Source of the DNA: Thermoplasmata archaeon
Lineage (GTDB): Archaea > Thermoplasmatota > Thermoplasmata > Thermoplasmatales > Thermoplasmataceae
Assembly: GCA_021799185.1 (NCBI GenBank)
Contig: JAJZAW010000002.1
Location: 1 to 39,473 of the forward strand
Length of the DNA: 39,473 nt
Direction: 5' to 3'
Part shown: piece by piece, positions 28,337 through 37,347 of the stretch
Layout of the letters: each line of letters opens with the position of its first letter
Position numbering within the stretch: the first letter of the stretch is position 1
Notes under the pieces: generated by a model
Databases searched by the model: none
The model's input: the letters and a program-made list of their open reading frames with translations, nothing else
Told to the model about the DNA's origin: nothing
Translations under genes and position numbers: made by a program

Positions 28337-29101
28337 TCATTCCAGCATTTTTTCATATCTTTTCTTTATGCTTTCTAAGGTTGACCTTACAAGATTTATT
28401 GCAGATGCTTCGTCCCGGGCTGTCCCTGAAACCTCAATCTCCAGAACTGGATTTGCCAGCTCTGCCGATGACGGATGGCTCTTTATGTAAACGTTTCCCC
28501 CTGCCTTTTTCATCTCGTCTGCAACAACAGGTGCGAATGTACTTTCCATGATCCCTTTAAGAATAATGCTTTCCTCATAGTAATGTACGGACGGATTCCG
28601 GATTCTTGGAATCATTGTTTCCAGTATTGCCTTCATCTCTGAAGGCACACCGGGAAGAATCAATATGTTGACGCCCCGGTAATTGAAAAATACGCCAGGG
28701 GCAGTACCCACCGGGTTCGCCAGGGCTTCGGCATTTCTTGGAAGCATTGCCATCTTCATGCGTTCCGGCGTCAGTTCAAGGTTCTGTGCTGAATATTTAT
28801 TACGTATCATCCTGAGGGCATCTGCATTTGTTTCCAGCGGTATCCCAAGAGCATCAGCTATGGCCTTCACTGACATGTCATCAAATGTTGGGCCAAGCCC
28901 TCCGGAAGAGACCACCAGATCACTGAATGCCACAGCCTGGGTGATTCCCCACGCTATTTCAGACGGATCATCCCGCACAACAAGACCCCTGTAGACCTCA
29001 TAGCCGGAAAATGTCAGAACGTGCCCTATATGGGAGAAATTTGTATTTACTGTCCTGCCCTTGAGTATTTCATTCCCTATGGTGAGAATGGTTGCCTTCA
29101 A
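28337..29101 (-). CDS. CinA/MoaB-like molybdopterin-binding domain protein
   Basis: ATILTIGNEILKGRTVNTNFSHIGHVL, SDLVVSSGGLGPTFDDMSVKAIADALG. Confidence 0.9.
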   Translation of the reverse strand: MKATILTIGNEILKGRTVNTNFSHIGHVLTFSGYEVYRGLVVRDDPSEIAWGITQAVAFSDLVVSSGGLGPTFDDMSVKAIADALGIPLETNADALRMIRNKYSAQNLELTPERMKMAMLPRNAEALANPVGTAPGVFFNYRGVNILILPGVPSEMKAILETMIPRIRNPSVHYYEESIILKGIMESTFAPVVADEMKKAGGNVYIKSHPSSAELANPVLEIEVSGTARDEASAINLVRSTLESIKKRYEKMLE

Positions 29102-29460
29102 GCGTTCCCTGCCTTCTTCTGGGCCTTGGCCATTTTCCTCTGGTGTTTTTCTATCTTATCCTTCAGCTTTTTCAGGCCATAATTATCCAGCGGCTCTTTT
29201 TTCTTCTGAACCCACACCTTGAGCTTCTCCTTGAATTGTTCATCCTTGCAGATGTCCAGCGCATTCATCTCGAATTTTTCAAGATTTCTCAGTTGTGCCA
29301 CATCAATCGGACATATATGTCTGTGGTGTTTGTCAATTTTTCCATGCCGCAGGGCAAGCCTTTCCTGCCATCCCATGAGGATATAACCATGGGAAAACTG
29401 TCTGCACTGCCCTGATTTCATTGACGTGGCCATTCGTGGCATTATAAGTGCCCTTCGCAT
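29098..29460 (-). CDS. Basic Cys/His-containing hypothetical protein
   Basis: 120-aa ORF whose stop overlaps the CinA-like start by 4 nt; true start may be internal (MATSMKSGQC). Confidence 0.6.
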   Translation of the reverse strand: MRRALIMPRMATSMKSGQCRQFSHGYILMGWQERLALRHGKIDKHHRHICPIDVAQLRNLEKFEMNALDICKDEQFKEKLKVWVQKKKEPLDNYGLKKLKDKIEKHQRKMAKAQKKAGNA

Positions 29461-29522
29461 ATTAATAAGCCTGAATATTTTTGATTAGATATCCTTAAAT
29501 ATAGACGATTCAATAACTTACC

Positions 29523-30224
29523 ATGATGAAAGAAGGTAACAACTTCTACAGGGAAACGTACAATTTTGTTAAGAAACACAGCGCAACCAACAATGCGTTC
29601 ATCGACAGGTTTGCGCGCGGTGACATTACCGAGGGTGAATTCAGAAGATTCTCCAGAGAATTTTATCATTTTACAAGGGAATGGCCATCAATACTCTCAG
29701 TGTTGCTTGTAAATACTCCGGACGAAGATGACGCAGCAAACCTCACCACAATCCTTGTGTCTGAGCTTGGGGATGACAATCCCAGGAAGCGCCATGAACT
29801 CCTCTACAGATCTTACCTGAGAAGCCTCAACATAGAGCCCGTTGACCTTGTGGGAAGCAGGCAGCTGCCCACTACAAAGGCATGGCTTGATGGAATGCGC
29901 AATTACTTTGCCGGAGATCATTTCCAGGCACTTGGGGCTGAGTTCGGGCTGGAAAATATGGCAATACCAATGTGGGACAAGATTCTGGCCGGGATGAAGA
30001 TATGGGTACATAAACATCCGGAGTATTCAGGAATGGACATCAGGTATTTCACCTTCCACAGGGAACTTGAGGAACATCATGAAGAGGCCATGGAAAACGT
30101 GCTTGGCCAGCATGCAGATGATCCGGATGCCAGGAAAAAATTCATGGAAGGGGCTGACGGAATTTTGAGGCTTGAGGAGAAATTCTGGCTTGGCCTTTCA
30201 GACGGTGCCAATGGAAATATATGA
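29523..30224 (+). CDS. Heme-oxygenase-like diiron (HDO/CADD/PqqC-type) protein
   Basis: VSELGDDNPRKRHELLYRSYL, GAEFGLENM, FTFHRELEEHHEEAM (H-x3-E-x2-H) match the expected ligand pattern. Confidence 0.75.
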   Translation: MMKEGNNFYRETYNFVKKHSATNNAFIDRFARGDITEGEFRRFSREFYHFTREWPSILSVLLVNTPDEDDAANLTTILVSELGDDNPRKRHELLYRSYLRSLNIEPVDLVGSRQLPTTKAWLDGMRNYFAGDHFQALGAEFGLENMAIPMWDKILAGMKIWVHKHPEYSGMDIRYFTFHRELEEHHEEAMENVLGQHADDPDARKKFMEGADGILRLEEKFWLGLSDGANGNI

Positions 30225-30242
30225 CGGTACAATCATGAACCG

Positions 30243-30845
30243 TTGAACACCTCTATTTTCTTCCTCAGGCACGCGGTTACGGATTCCAATAAGCTTGGAA
30301 TCTGGCAGTGCTCAATTGATGAAGACCTGAGCCTGGAAGGGGTAAAACAGGCATCTGAAGTTGCACCGGTGATAGCTTCTCTTTCACCTGAAATCATCAT
30401 TTCCAGCCCCATGAAAAGGACCATTGAAACTTCTGAAATCATAATGAAGACAGTCCATCCTGAGGAATTCAGGACATGCAATGGGCTCAGGGAGAGATCG
30501 GGTGGCGTTATTGAAGGGTTAACAAGCAGGGAAATCAAAGAACGCTTCGGCATTGAAATGGCATCAATCCTTTCAGATGCCATTGATACATTGCCGGGCG
30601 TGGAACCTATGGCAACTTTTCTGAACAGGATCAACACCACCGTTGACAACATAATCCGGAAGTATCAGGGGAAAAGGATCCTGGTGGTTACCCATGGCGG
30701 GTTTATCCGGGGTTTCTACCAGAGCAATATAGGCAATGCTGACGGCGCTGTCAGATTCCGGAACTGTTCAATCCTTGGCGTTGCAAGGGAAAATGGAATC
30801 TGGTCAGTAATATACAGCATGGGAACAGACCCTGGAAAAGCATGA
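30243..30845 (+). CDS. Histidine phosphatase (phosphoglycerate mutase-like) family
   Basis: TTG start; IFFLRHAVTDSNKLG catalytic motif, ISSPMKRTIETSEII, VVTHGGFIRGF. Confidence 0.88.
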   Translation: MNTSIFFLRHAVTDSNKLGIWQCSIDEDLSLEGVKQASEVAPVIASLSPEIIISSPMKRTIETSEIIMKTVHPEEFRTCNGLRERSGGVIEGLTSREIKERFGIEMASILSDAIDTLPGVEPMATFLNRINTTVDNIIRKYQGKRILVVTHGGFIRGFYQSNIGNADGAVRFRNCSILGVARENGIWSVIYSMGTDPGKA

Positions 30846-31181
30846 ACCCTTGCGCTTATGCTGTGCCTTCTTGATGCCAGGGAAGGCATATGTGCCCGTA
30901 CATAGGATCCACATTGGCACTGGCCCCATGCTTTTCAATCTCGGCTTAAGATTTTGGTGCGGATTTGAGCTTGAAAGGCTGAATGCCATGAGGTTTCCAT
31001 TCCCCTGCTGATCCAGTGCCATAAAGAGTATGCCGGATCTAAATTCTGCCGGCATAGCATATCGTGCTGCACGTGAATCTCTTCACTTTTCATGATTATT
31101 ATTTGCCAGCTATATCCCGCCAAGTATATTCACTGCATTATCCTGTATCAGTTTTTTATGCTCTGCCACATTACCAGGATC

Positions 31182-31598
31182 ATGCAATCTAAATCAGAGG
31201 GCAACAAGATCTTTCTTAAAATCGAATATGGCGAGGACATAAGGGATTGTCTCAATTCAATACTTGAGAAATACCATGTAAGTTCAGGGGAAATAGAGTG
31301 GGGACTTGGAGCAGCAAAAAACCTCGAAATTGGATATTATAATGGCACTGAATATATCCGTAGAACCTTTGAAGAACCCCTTGAAATGGTTGTTTTCCAT
31401 GGAAGCATTGCCTCTGTGGAGCCAAGGTTCCATATCCACTGCGCCGGGGCAGGACCAGACCATATTATGGTGGGAGGGCACTTCTTTTCAGGCACTGCCC
31501 AGCCCCTCATGGAAATCAGCATTACAAAGTTTGACGACATAAATATAGTCAGGGAAAAATCTCAGAAATCGGGCCTGATGGAAGCAACGCTTCTCTGA
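31182..31598 (+). CDS. PPC-domain (DUF296) DNA-binding-like protein
   Basis: LKIEYGEDIRDCLNSILEKYHVSSGEI...GAAKNLEIGYY...HIHCAGAGPDHIMVGGHFFSGTA; start at ATG 31182 within ORF 31092..31598. Confidence 0.85.
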   Translation: MQSKSEGNKIFLKIEYGEDIRDCLNSILEKYHVSSGEIEWGLGAAKNLEIGYYNGTEYIRRTFEEPLEMVVFHGSIASVEPRFHIHCAGAGPDHIMVGGHFFSGTAQPLMEISITKFDDINIVREKSQKSGLMEATLL

Positions 31599-31613
31599 AT
31601 GATGCTGTTTCAT

Positions 31614-32642
31614 TCAGATCATATCTTCCAGAAGCTCTGCCACTTCACTCTCCGGAGAATTGATCTTGCCTGCAATATATGGGAAATCATCACGCCCTAT
31701 GCCGTAGTCTCCAAGCCTCTGGGAGAAGCCCATATTCTTTATGAGGCTATCCACAGCCCTTGCGAACTGTTTTGCAAGCTCTGTCCTGTCTGATCCGGAT
31801 AATCCAAGCCACGATCCCATGAGTGCAAGGGGATCGGGGTTAACTTCCGCATAGTGCTTCAGCACAGCAGGCAGTGTTATGCAGCTTGTGACTCCATGGG
31901 GAATCTCCCATTTTGCCCCTATGGCACGGCCAATAAGGTGGCTCAGGCCAAATGGAGCATCAAATACCTCAAAGTATGAATACCAGGCGGCGAGCTGACA
32001 TTCGTGCTTTTCCTGAGAAGTGTTCCCGCGGATGTTGACAAATAACTTCTTCATTGCCTCCCGGGCCATAATCCTGGCAGGCTCACTTTTGAAATTGGAT
32101 ACCACTGTTTCAATAACATGATCCAGTGCCCTTATGCCCGATGTCCTCCACAATTTTTGAGGGGTTTCCATAGCGGGCTCCGGATCCAGAAAAATATACT
32201 GGGGCGTTATTCTTGGGTCCCTTATTCCGGTCTTCTCTCCACCTATTGAATATCCTGCTATGTGGGAAAACTCAGCTGCAGAGAGCGTTGTTGGAATCGC
32301 TATCTGGGGTGCTTCTATGTCGTAGTAATATCGGACAACCTTTGCAGCATCCTGAACGCCTCCGCCACCCACCGACAATATGGTGTCGCAATTTCTGTTC
32401 TTCATGAGCTCTGTGGCATGCTCAATCTCCTCCATTGGAGAATGCTGCGTCACCTCCCTGAATTCCGCGTACTCACAGGGAATGTTGCTGAGCAGGTCGC
32501 CGTAAAATGTGGTCTTTGAAACTGAATTTGAGGACATTACCATGACCTTTCTTGTACCAATCTCCTTCAGCAGATCCGGAATCTCTTTCAGCACGCCACT
32601 GCCATGATAAACCCTCCTGATTGGAAGATAATTGAACTTCAT
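31614..32642 (-). CDS. Iron-containing alcohol dehydrogenase family (maleylacetate reductase-like)
   Basis: TILSVGGGGVQDAAK, PTTLSAAEFSHIAGY, IPHGVTSCITLPAVLKHY; ATG at 32642 overlaps the upstream TGA by 4 nt. Confidence 0.88.
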   Translation of the reverse strand: MKFNYLPIRRVYHGSGVLKEIPDLLKEIGTRKVMVMSSNSVSKTTFYGDLLSNIPCEYAEFREVTQHSPMEEIEHATELMKNRNCDTILSVGGGGVQDAAKVVRYYYDIEAPQIAIPTTLSAAEFSHIAGYSIGGEKTGIRDPRITPQYIFLDPEPAMETPQKLWRTSGIRALDHVIETVVSNFKSEPARIMAREAMKKLFVNIRGNTSQEKHECQLAAWYSYFEVFDAPFGLSHLIGRAIGAKWEIPHGVTSCITLPAVLKHYAEVNPDPLALMGSWLGLSGSDRTELAKQFARAVDSLIKNMGFSQRLGDYGIGRDDFPYIAGKINSPESEVAELLEDMI

Positions 32643-33784
32643 CTGTACCATGATTCCATATATGACTTGTCTTCGACACTCATGGCATCGCCCGTAACTT
32701 TCAAGGGCTCATAGGCTTCCACCATAACTGCCACCTCATCCGTATCTGCTTTGCCTATGGCGGCTTCAAGTGCCCCTGGCTGTGGCCCATGTATCAGGCC
32801 CCTGACATGGAGCGTTACGGAACCGGGAGAAATACCTTTCCTGCTCATGAAGTTGCCCGAGGAATAGAAAAGAACCTCGTCAGTGTCAATGTTGCTGTGG
32901 TAATATGAAATTGGTATTGATCTTGGATGGAAGTCGAACTTCCTTGGCAGAAATGTTCCAATCATGAATGACTTTCCGCTGAAGGTCTCATGCACTGGAG
33001 GCGGCTGATGCAGCTTGCCAACAATGGGAGCCATTGAACTGGTGCTGATGGCAAAGGGATAGAGATAACCGTCCCATCCTGCCACATCAAATGGATTCAT
33101 ATCGCGCTCTTCCAGGAGAAAATAATCACCGAAATCCACAAGAACTGGAAACGATCCACGATCCGTAGAGGGTGCATTCAGGCGGGGAACGCGTATGTCC
33201 CTTGTATAGTATGGCGATCCCTCCTTAATCTGCCCGTAAACATTCAGGTACCTTGGCGGTATTGACGCCCTCTCTCTGGATTCCACCAGAAAGAACTCAA
33301 GGCCTGACGGTGCATCAAGTGTGTATGTGGTGCCCTTGGGAACGTACAGGTAATCCCCTTCTGAAATGTCAAGATCTCCCAGCACTGATTTCATCGTCCC
33401 ACGGCCGGAGTGGATGAAATACACCTCGTCATTCAGTGCATTTCTGTAAAGCGATCTGCCCTTCTCTGATGTTCGTGCCACTGAGAGCCTGACTGTGGAA
33501 TTGAACATCAAACACCGCCTTCCGGATACAAAATCGCCCTTTTTCTCCATAAGCCCTGTTTGAAAGTGCCTGTGAAGCATTACATCCGCATGGTCTCTGT
33601 CCACAGGATTGCGCGGAACCTTTTTCACCGCTTTGACCCTCGTAGGTTCGCCCATGTGGTACAGCAGGGAGTAAGGCCCGTCAAAACTCTCTTCCCCGAA
33701 AAGTTCCTCCCTGAGAATGTTCTTCCTGTCATCATATGTATGCCTGCTTTCAGGCATTCTGCCCTGTTTTACGTAATATGCCAA
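32639..33784 (-). CDS. hmgA: Homogentisate 1,2-dioxygenase
   Basis: YYVKQGRMPESRHTYD, HQPPPVHETFSGKSFMIGTF, SYYHSNIDTDEVLFYSSGNF, IHGPQPGALEAAIGK. Start probably TTG 33784, not 33823. Confidence 0.9.
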   Translation of the reverse strand: MAYYVKQGRMPESRHTYDDRKNILREELFGEESFDGPYSLLYHMGEPTRVKAVKKVPRNPVDRDHADVMLHRHFQTGLMEKKGDFVSGRRCLMFNSTVRLSVARTSEKGRSLYRNALNDEVYFIHSGRGTMKSVLGDLDISEGDYLYVPKGTTYTLDAPSGLEFFLVESRERASIPPRYLNVYGQIKEGSPYYTRDIRVPRLNAPSTDRGSFPVLVDFGDYFLLEERDMNPFDVAGWDGYLYPFAISTSSMAPIVGKLHQPPPVHETFSGKSFMIGTFLPRKFDFHPRSIPISYYHSNIDTDEVLFYSSGNFMSRKGISPGSVTLHVRGLIHGPQPGALEAAIGKADTDEVAVMVEAYEPLKVTGDAMSVEDKSYMESWYR

Positions 33785-33785
33785 C

Positions 33786-34706
33786 TCAATCTTCCCCCAC
33801 GATTCTCGTAACCAGGTCTCCAAGTATTTCAGAGTGGAATGAAACCTGGTCCCCTATCTTGAGCCATCCACCCTTTCCTGCTCCCTTCTCAAGTATACAT
33901 CCTCCTGACACTGTGCCGCTCATGATCACATCTCCAGGCTTTAGCATGGTCTCTGTGGAGGCCCATGAAATCATCTCCTGAAAAGTCCAGTGCATATCTT
34001 TCAGGTTTCCCTCCACAAAGAGGCTCCCATTCAGGCTGGCCTGAAGGCCACAGTCCAGTTTTCTGTCCTGATCCAGGTGTTCCGCCATCTCATCAGCAGT
34101 AACTATGAAGCGGCCAATGCTTGTGGCAAAGTCCTTGCTTTTGGACGGGCCCAGGCCGATTTTCATCTCCTTGCGCTGCTGGTCCCTGGCACTCCAGTCG
34201 TTCATGAGTGTGAAACCGAAAATGTGAGACCAGGCATCACCCACCGGTATGTTCCTGCCCTCCTTCCCTATTATTGCGCCAACCTCAAGTTCAAAATCAA
34301 GTTCGGACGAGAATCTGGGATACGGAAGATCATGATCACTGGCGTATATTGATGAATTTCCAGAGTAATAATATGCAGGAAATTCATACCATTCCGGTAC
34401 CATGTCAAGCCCCCTCAGTGACCTTGCAGTCCTGACATGCCCCTCGAATGCATAGAAATCCCTGATCTGATTTATGTATGGCATGGGAACAAGGTAGGAT
34501 GTTGGCACATGGTCTGTGATTCCTGCATAGTGCCCTTCAGCAACAAAATTCCTGATCTTTTCAATATTCTTCAGCACAATGGCGTAAAAAGATTTTCCTT
34601 CTTCAGTTACTGGCATTCCCAGAATATCCTCAAGATCTAGGAAACTTTCGCCAACAGAAACTACTGTTTTTATGCCGTCTTCGGTTTCAATCCTTGCAAT
34701 CCTCAT
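33786..34706 (-). CDS. Fumarylacetoacetate hydrolase family protein
   Basis: SELDFELEVGAIIGKEGRNIP, FTLMNDWSARDQQRKEMKIGLGPSKSKDFATSIG, LKPGDVIMSGTVSGG. Confidence 0.92.
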   Translation of the reverse strand: MRIARIETEDGIKTVVSVGESFLDLEDILGMPVTEEGKSFYAIVLKNIEKIRNFVAEGHYAGITDHVPTSYLVPMPYINQIRDFYAFEGHVRTARSLRGLDMVPEWYEFPAYYYSGNSSIYASDHDLPYPRFSSELDFELEVGAIIGKEGRNIPVGDAWSHIFGFTLMNDWSARDQQRKEMKIGLGPSKSKDFATSIGRFIVTADEMAEHLDQDRKLDCGLQASLNGSLFVEGNLKDMHWTFQEMISWASTETMLKPGDVIMSGTVSGGCILEKGAGKGGWLKIGDQVSFHSEILGDLVTRIVGED

Positions 34707-34708
34707 TG

Positions 34709-35794
34709 TTACAGGTTCCCTCTCCTTGCCTGCTCAGCCTCAATGGACTTGAAAAGCTCCCTGAAATTCCCCTTGCCGAATGATGTGGCACCCTTCCGCT
34801 GGATGATCTCATAGAAGAAAGTTGGCCTGTCTCCTACCGGTTTTGTGAAAATCTGGAGGAGATATCCGTCATCATCCCTGTCCACCAGTATATTCAGACG
34901 GCGGAGGTCTTCTATCTTCTCGTCGATTTTTCCCACACGATCCAGAAGAGTATCGTAATATACTGAGGGGGTTCTGAGAAATTCAACGCCCCTGGACTGC
35001 ATATCCGCAACAGTTTTCAGTATGTTGTCCGTTTGGATTGCAATATGCTGGACACCTGGTGAGTTGTAATAGTCCAGATATTCCTGTATCTGTGATTTCT
35101 TCAGTCCCAGTGCCGGTTCGTTGATGGGGAAGATGATTTTTCTGTCTCCATAATGAACAACCTTGGAACGGAGTGAGGAATATTCGGTGCTTATGTCCCT
35201 GTCATCGAAGCTTATAAGCTGATCGAAGCCCAGACCCTTAACGTAATAATTTACCCATGAATCCATCATCCTGTCTTCCACATTTCCCACAGTATGATCA
35301 ATCCTCTTCAGCCCCACATGTTTTCCGGGCGATTTGACTACCTCAAATCCGGGAGGGATCCCTGAAGGATAGCTGCCCTCTTCTACCAGAGTGTGCACAG
35401 TTTCACCGTACGAGTATATTCTGGCAGTATCAATTTTACCTTCTCTGCTGTCAATTTTAGATACAGGTGAAATCTTTGCAACGCCCCTCTTTTTCACAAA
35501 GTCAACCGTATCCCCTATGTTTTCAACACGTAAGGAGATATCCTTCACCCCGTCCCCATGATATCTCACATGGTCGGCTATCGGGGAATCATAGTTCAGG
35601 TAACTTGTGAAAATAAGCCGGACGTCACCCTGTCCCAGCAGGTATGAAACACGATCCCTCACGCCTGTCTCGGGCCCGGCATATGCAATCAGATCGAAGC
35701 CCAGCGCCTGCTGATGATAAAAAGCCCATTGCCTGGCAGAGCCCACATAATATTCCACAGCATTGACGGCATTGAATATGTTTTCGTTATCCAT
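34709..35794 (-). CDS. hppD: 4-hydroxyphenylpyruvate dioxygenase
   Basis: RIDHTVGNV, GVQHIAIQTDNILKTV, FFYEIIQRKG: the two His and one Glu iron ligands in expected context. Confidence 0.92.
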   Translation of the reverse strand: MDNENIFNAVNAVEYYVGSARQWAFYHQQALGFDLIAYAGPETGVRDRVSYLLGQGDVRLIFTSYLNYDSPIADHVRYHGDGVKDISLRVENIGDTVDFVKKRGVAKISPVSKIDSREGKIDTARIYSYGETVHTLVEEGSYPSGIPPGFEVVKSPGKHVGLKRIDHTVGNVEDRMMDSWVNYYVKGLGFDQLISFDDRDISTEYSSLRSKVVHYGDRKIIFPINEPALGLKKSQIQEYLDYYNSPGVQHIAIQTDNILKTVADMQSRGVEFLRTPSVYYDTLLDRVGKIDEKIEDLRRLNILVDRDDDGYLLQIFTKPVGDRPTFFYEIIQRKGATSFGKGNFRELFKSIEAEQARRGNL

Positions 35795-35823
35795 GAGTCA
35801 ATAACAATAATACAGTAATAAGG

Positions 35824-35848
35824 ATTTTCAATTGGGAATATTGAAAAT
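35824..35848. promoter_or_regulatory. Inverted repeat ATTTTCAAT-N7-ATTGAAAAT
   Basis: 9-bp perfect arms in the hppD/Cld divergent intergenic region. Confidence 0.5.
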
Positions 35849-35894
35849 AGCCACTGTAGCGTGATAACCATTGCCATATATTAATTGGAAATAC

Positions 35895-35913
35895 ATAATT
35901 ACGAAGTAATTAT
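35895..35913. promoter_or_regulatory. Inverted repeat ATAATTAC-GAA-GTAATTAT
   Basis: 8-bp perfect arms ending 7 bp before the ATG at 35920. Confidence 0.5.
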
Positions 35914-35919
35914 TACTGA

Positions 35920-36588
35920 ATGATATCCTTGTCAGGCGAGATTTATACATACGTGGCCACTTTTTCCTTCAACGGCCCTTATTATTCATCGGAACAGAAG
36001 GAGAAAGATAGCATTGTTGATGCACTGAATACCGTATTCGCGCAATACCAGAAGAATCTCATCAACCTCAGGATGTACCGGTCAGTGAGGCATGACTGCG
36101 ATGTGATATTCTGGCTGTCGTCCCATGATCCCATGGATATGTCACGTTTCAAGGAAAGCGTAATGAGGGCTTTGAGAGGATACGGAACCGCACAGTACAG
36201 CATGTTCTCACTCTACGAGCATTCCCCCTATCTCAGGGACGCAAGGAGCCTTGAAGACACGCTCAGGTTTTCGCCTAAAAAGTATTTTGTTGCATACCCC
36301 ATGAGCAAGACTCCGGAATGGTACCTGATTGATCATGAGGAAAGGAAAAAGATACTGGCTGAGCATATAGCAATGGCCACCTCCCATCCGGAGAATCAGG
36401 ACATACGCTCCTACACAACATACTCATATGGCCTTGGAGATCAGGAATTTGTAGTGCTTTATGAAACAGATTCCCTTTCCCAGTGGTCTCACGTTACTGG
36501 TAAGCTCAGGGAAGCCAGGGCGCGGAAATGGATAATAAAGGAGGAGCCCATCCTCATTGGAATACTGTCGGAACCGCTTAAGTTCTGA
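35920..36588 (+). CDS. Chlorite dismutase / HemQ (coproheme decarboxylase) family protein
   Basis: FVAYPMSKTPEWYLIDHEERKKILAEHIAMA...SYTTYSYGLGDQEFVVLYETDSLSQWSHVTGKLREAR. Confidence 0.85.
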   Translation: MISLSGEIYTYVATFSFNGPYYSSEQKEKDSIVDALNTVFAQYQKNLINLRMYRSVRHDCDVIFWLSSHDPMDMSRFKESVMRALRGYGTAQYSMFSLYEHSPYLRDARSLEDTLRFSPKKYFVAYPMSKTPEWYLIDHEERKKILAEHIAMATSHPENQDIRSYTTYSYGLGDQEFVVLYETDSLSQWSHVTGKLREARARKWIIKEEPILIGILSEPLKF

Positions 36589-36600
36589 TAACGTTCTGCT

Positions 36601-37242
36601 TCAGGGGGAATTGTTTCTCCCCATCCATTTCTTCAGTTTATCCATGACGCTGTCCGGAATTAGGGCAAATCTTGTCTGTGGCACTGAATATATCAGGCGG
36701 TCGCCATCACGGTTCAGACTGGCGATGCCCATTATCTGGTCCATTACATTCTGCCACCCTCCTGAAAATGCTATTCCCCGCAACTTGTCCATGAAAACAG
36801 ATGAAGTGACGGTAAAAATCCCGCTCTTTGCAAGCTGTGCCTGAAGTGTTGCATCTGTTTTATGCTTTATTTCGTCATTGATTATTGCCACCGCAATATC
36901 AGAACCCATCCTGAATTTCGCCTTCACTAGGTCTTCCCAAGTGCTGGAAGTCGGGGCGGTAGTGATTTGTACCATGAGGATAGATGGGCCAGGGGATACA
37001 ATGAGAAGGTTGCCCTCTCCAGATACCATGCCAGGAAGCCCGCTGACAGGATGCGCTGAAACATCAGATTTTCCAAGTTTCTGTTGCAGTTCCATGATTG
37101 GAGAGCCGCTGTACACAGAAACATTGCCTGGCTGGTTATGAAACCCCTGGACATTTGCATTTGCCTGTAACTTTGAACCGCATTTCTGGCAGAACAGGGA
37201 GCCATCCGGCATGGAAGAGCCACATGACGGGCACCTTATCAT
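36601..37242 (-). CDS. Zinc-ribbon domain protein
   Basis: N-terminal MIRCPSCGSSMPDGSLFCQKCGSKL double CxxC; remainder unassigned. Confidence 0.8.
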   Translation of the reverse strand: MIRCPSCGSSMPDGSLFCQKCGSKLQANANVQGFHNQPGNVSVYSGSPIMELQQKLGKSDVSAHPVSGLPGMVSGEGNLLIVSPGPSILMVQITTAPTSSTWEDLVKAKFRMGSDIAVAIINDEIKHKTDATLQAQLAKSGIFTVTSSVFMDKLRGIAFSGGWQNVMDQIMGIASLNRDGDRLIYSVPQTRFALIPDSVMDKLKKWMGRNNSP

Positions 37243-37347
37243 ATGGCAATAAAACCAATGGAGAGATATTAACGTATGCAGACTGCCATACCTGCAGTTT
37301 CACGAACAGGAAAGAACTGGATTTCCGTTTAATGTTCAGGCCGTGCC

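Noticed and set aside
30804-31123. Minus-strand ORFs of 83 and 62 aa, considered as a frameshifted pseudogene (GILFMALDQQGNGNLMAFS...)
   Set aside because: Two overlapping frames, no family I can recognise and no start/promoter support; a blastx would be needed before calling a pseudogene.
35982-36203. 73-aa minus-strand ORF
   Set aside because: Antisense inside the Cld-family gene.
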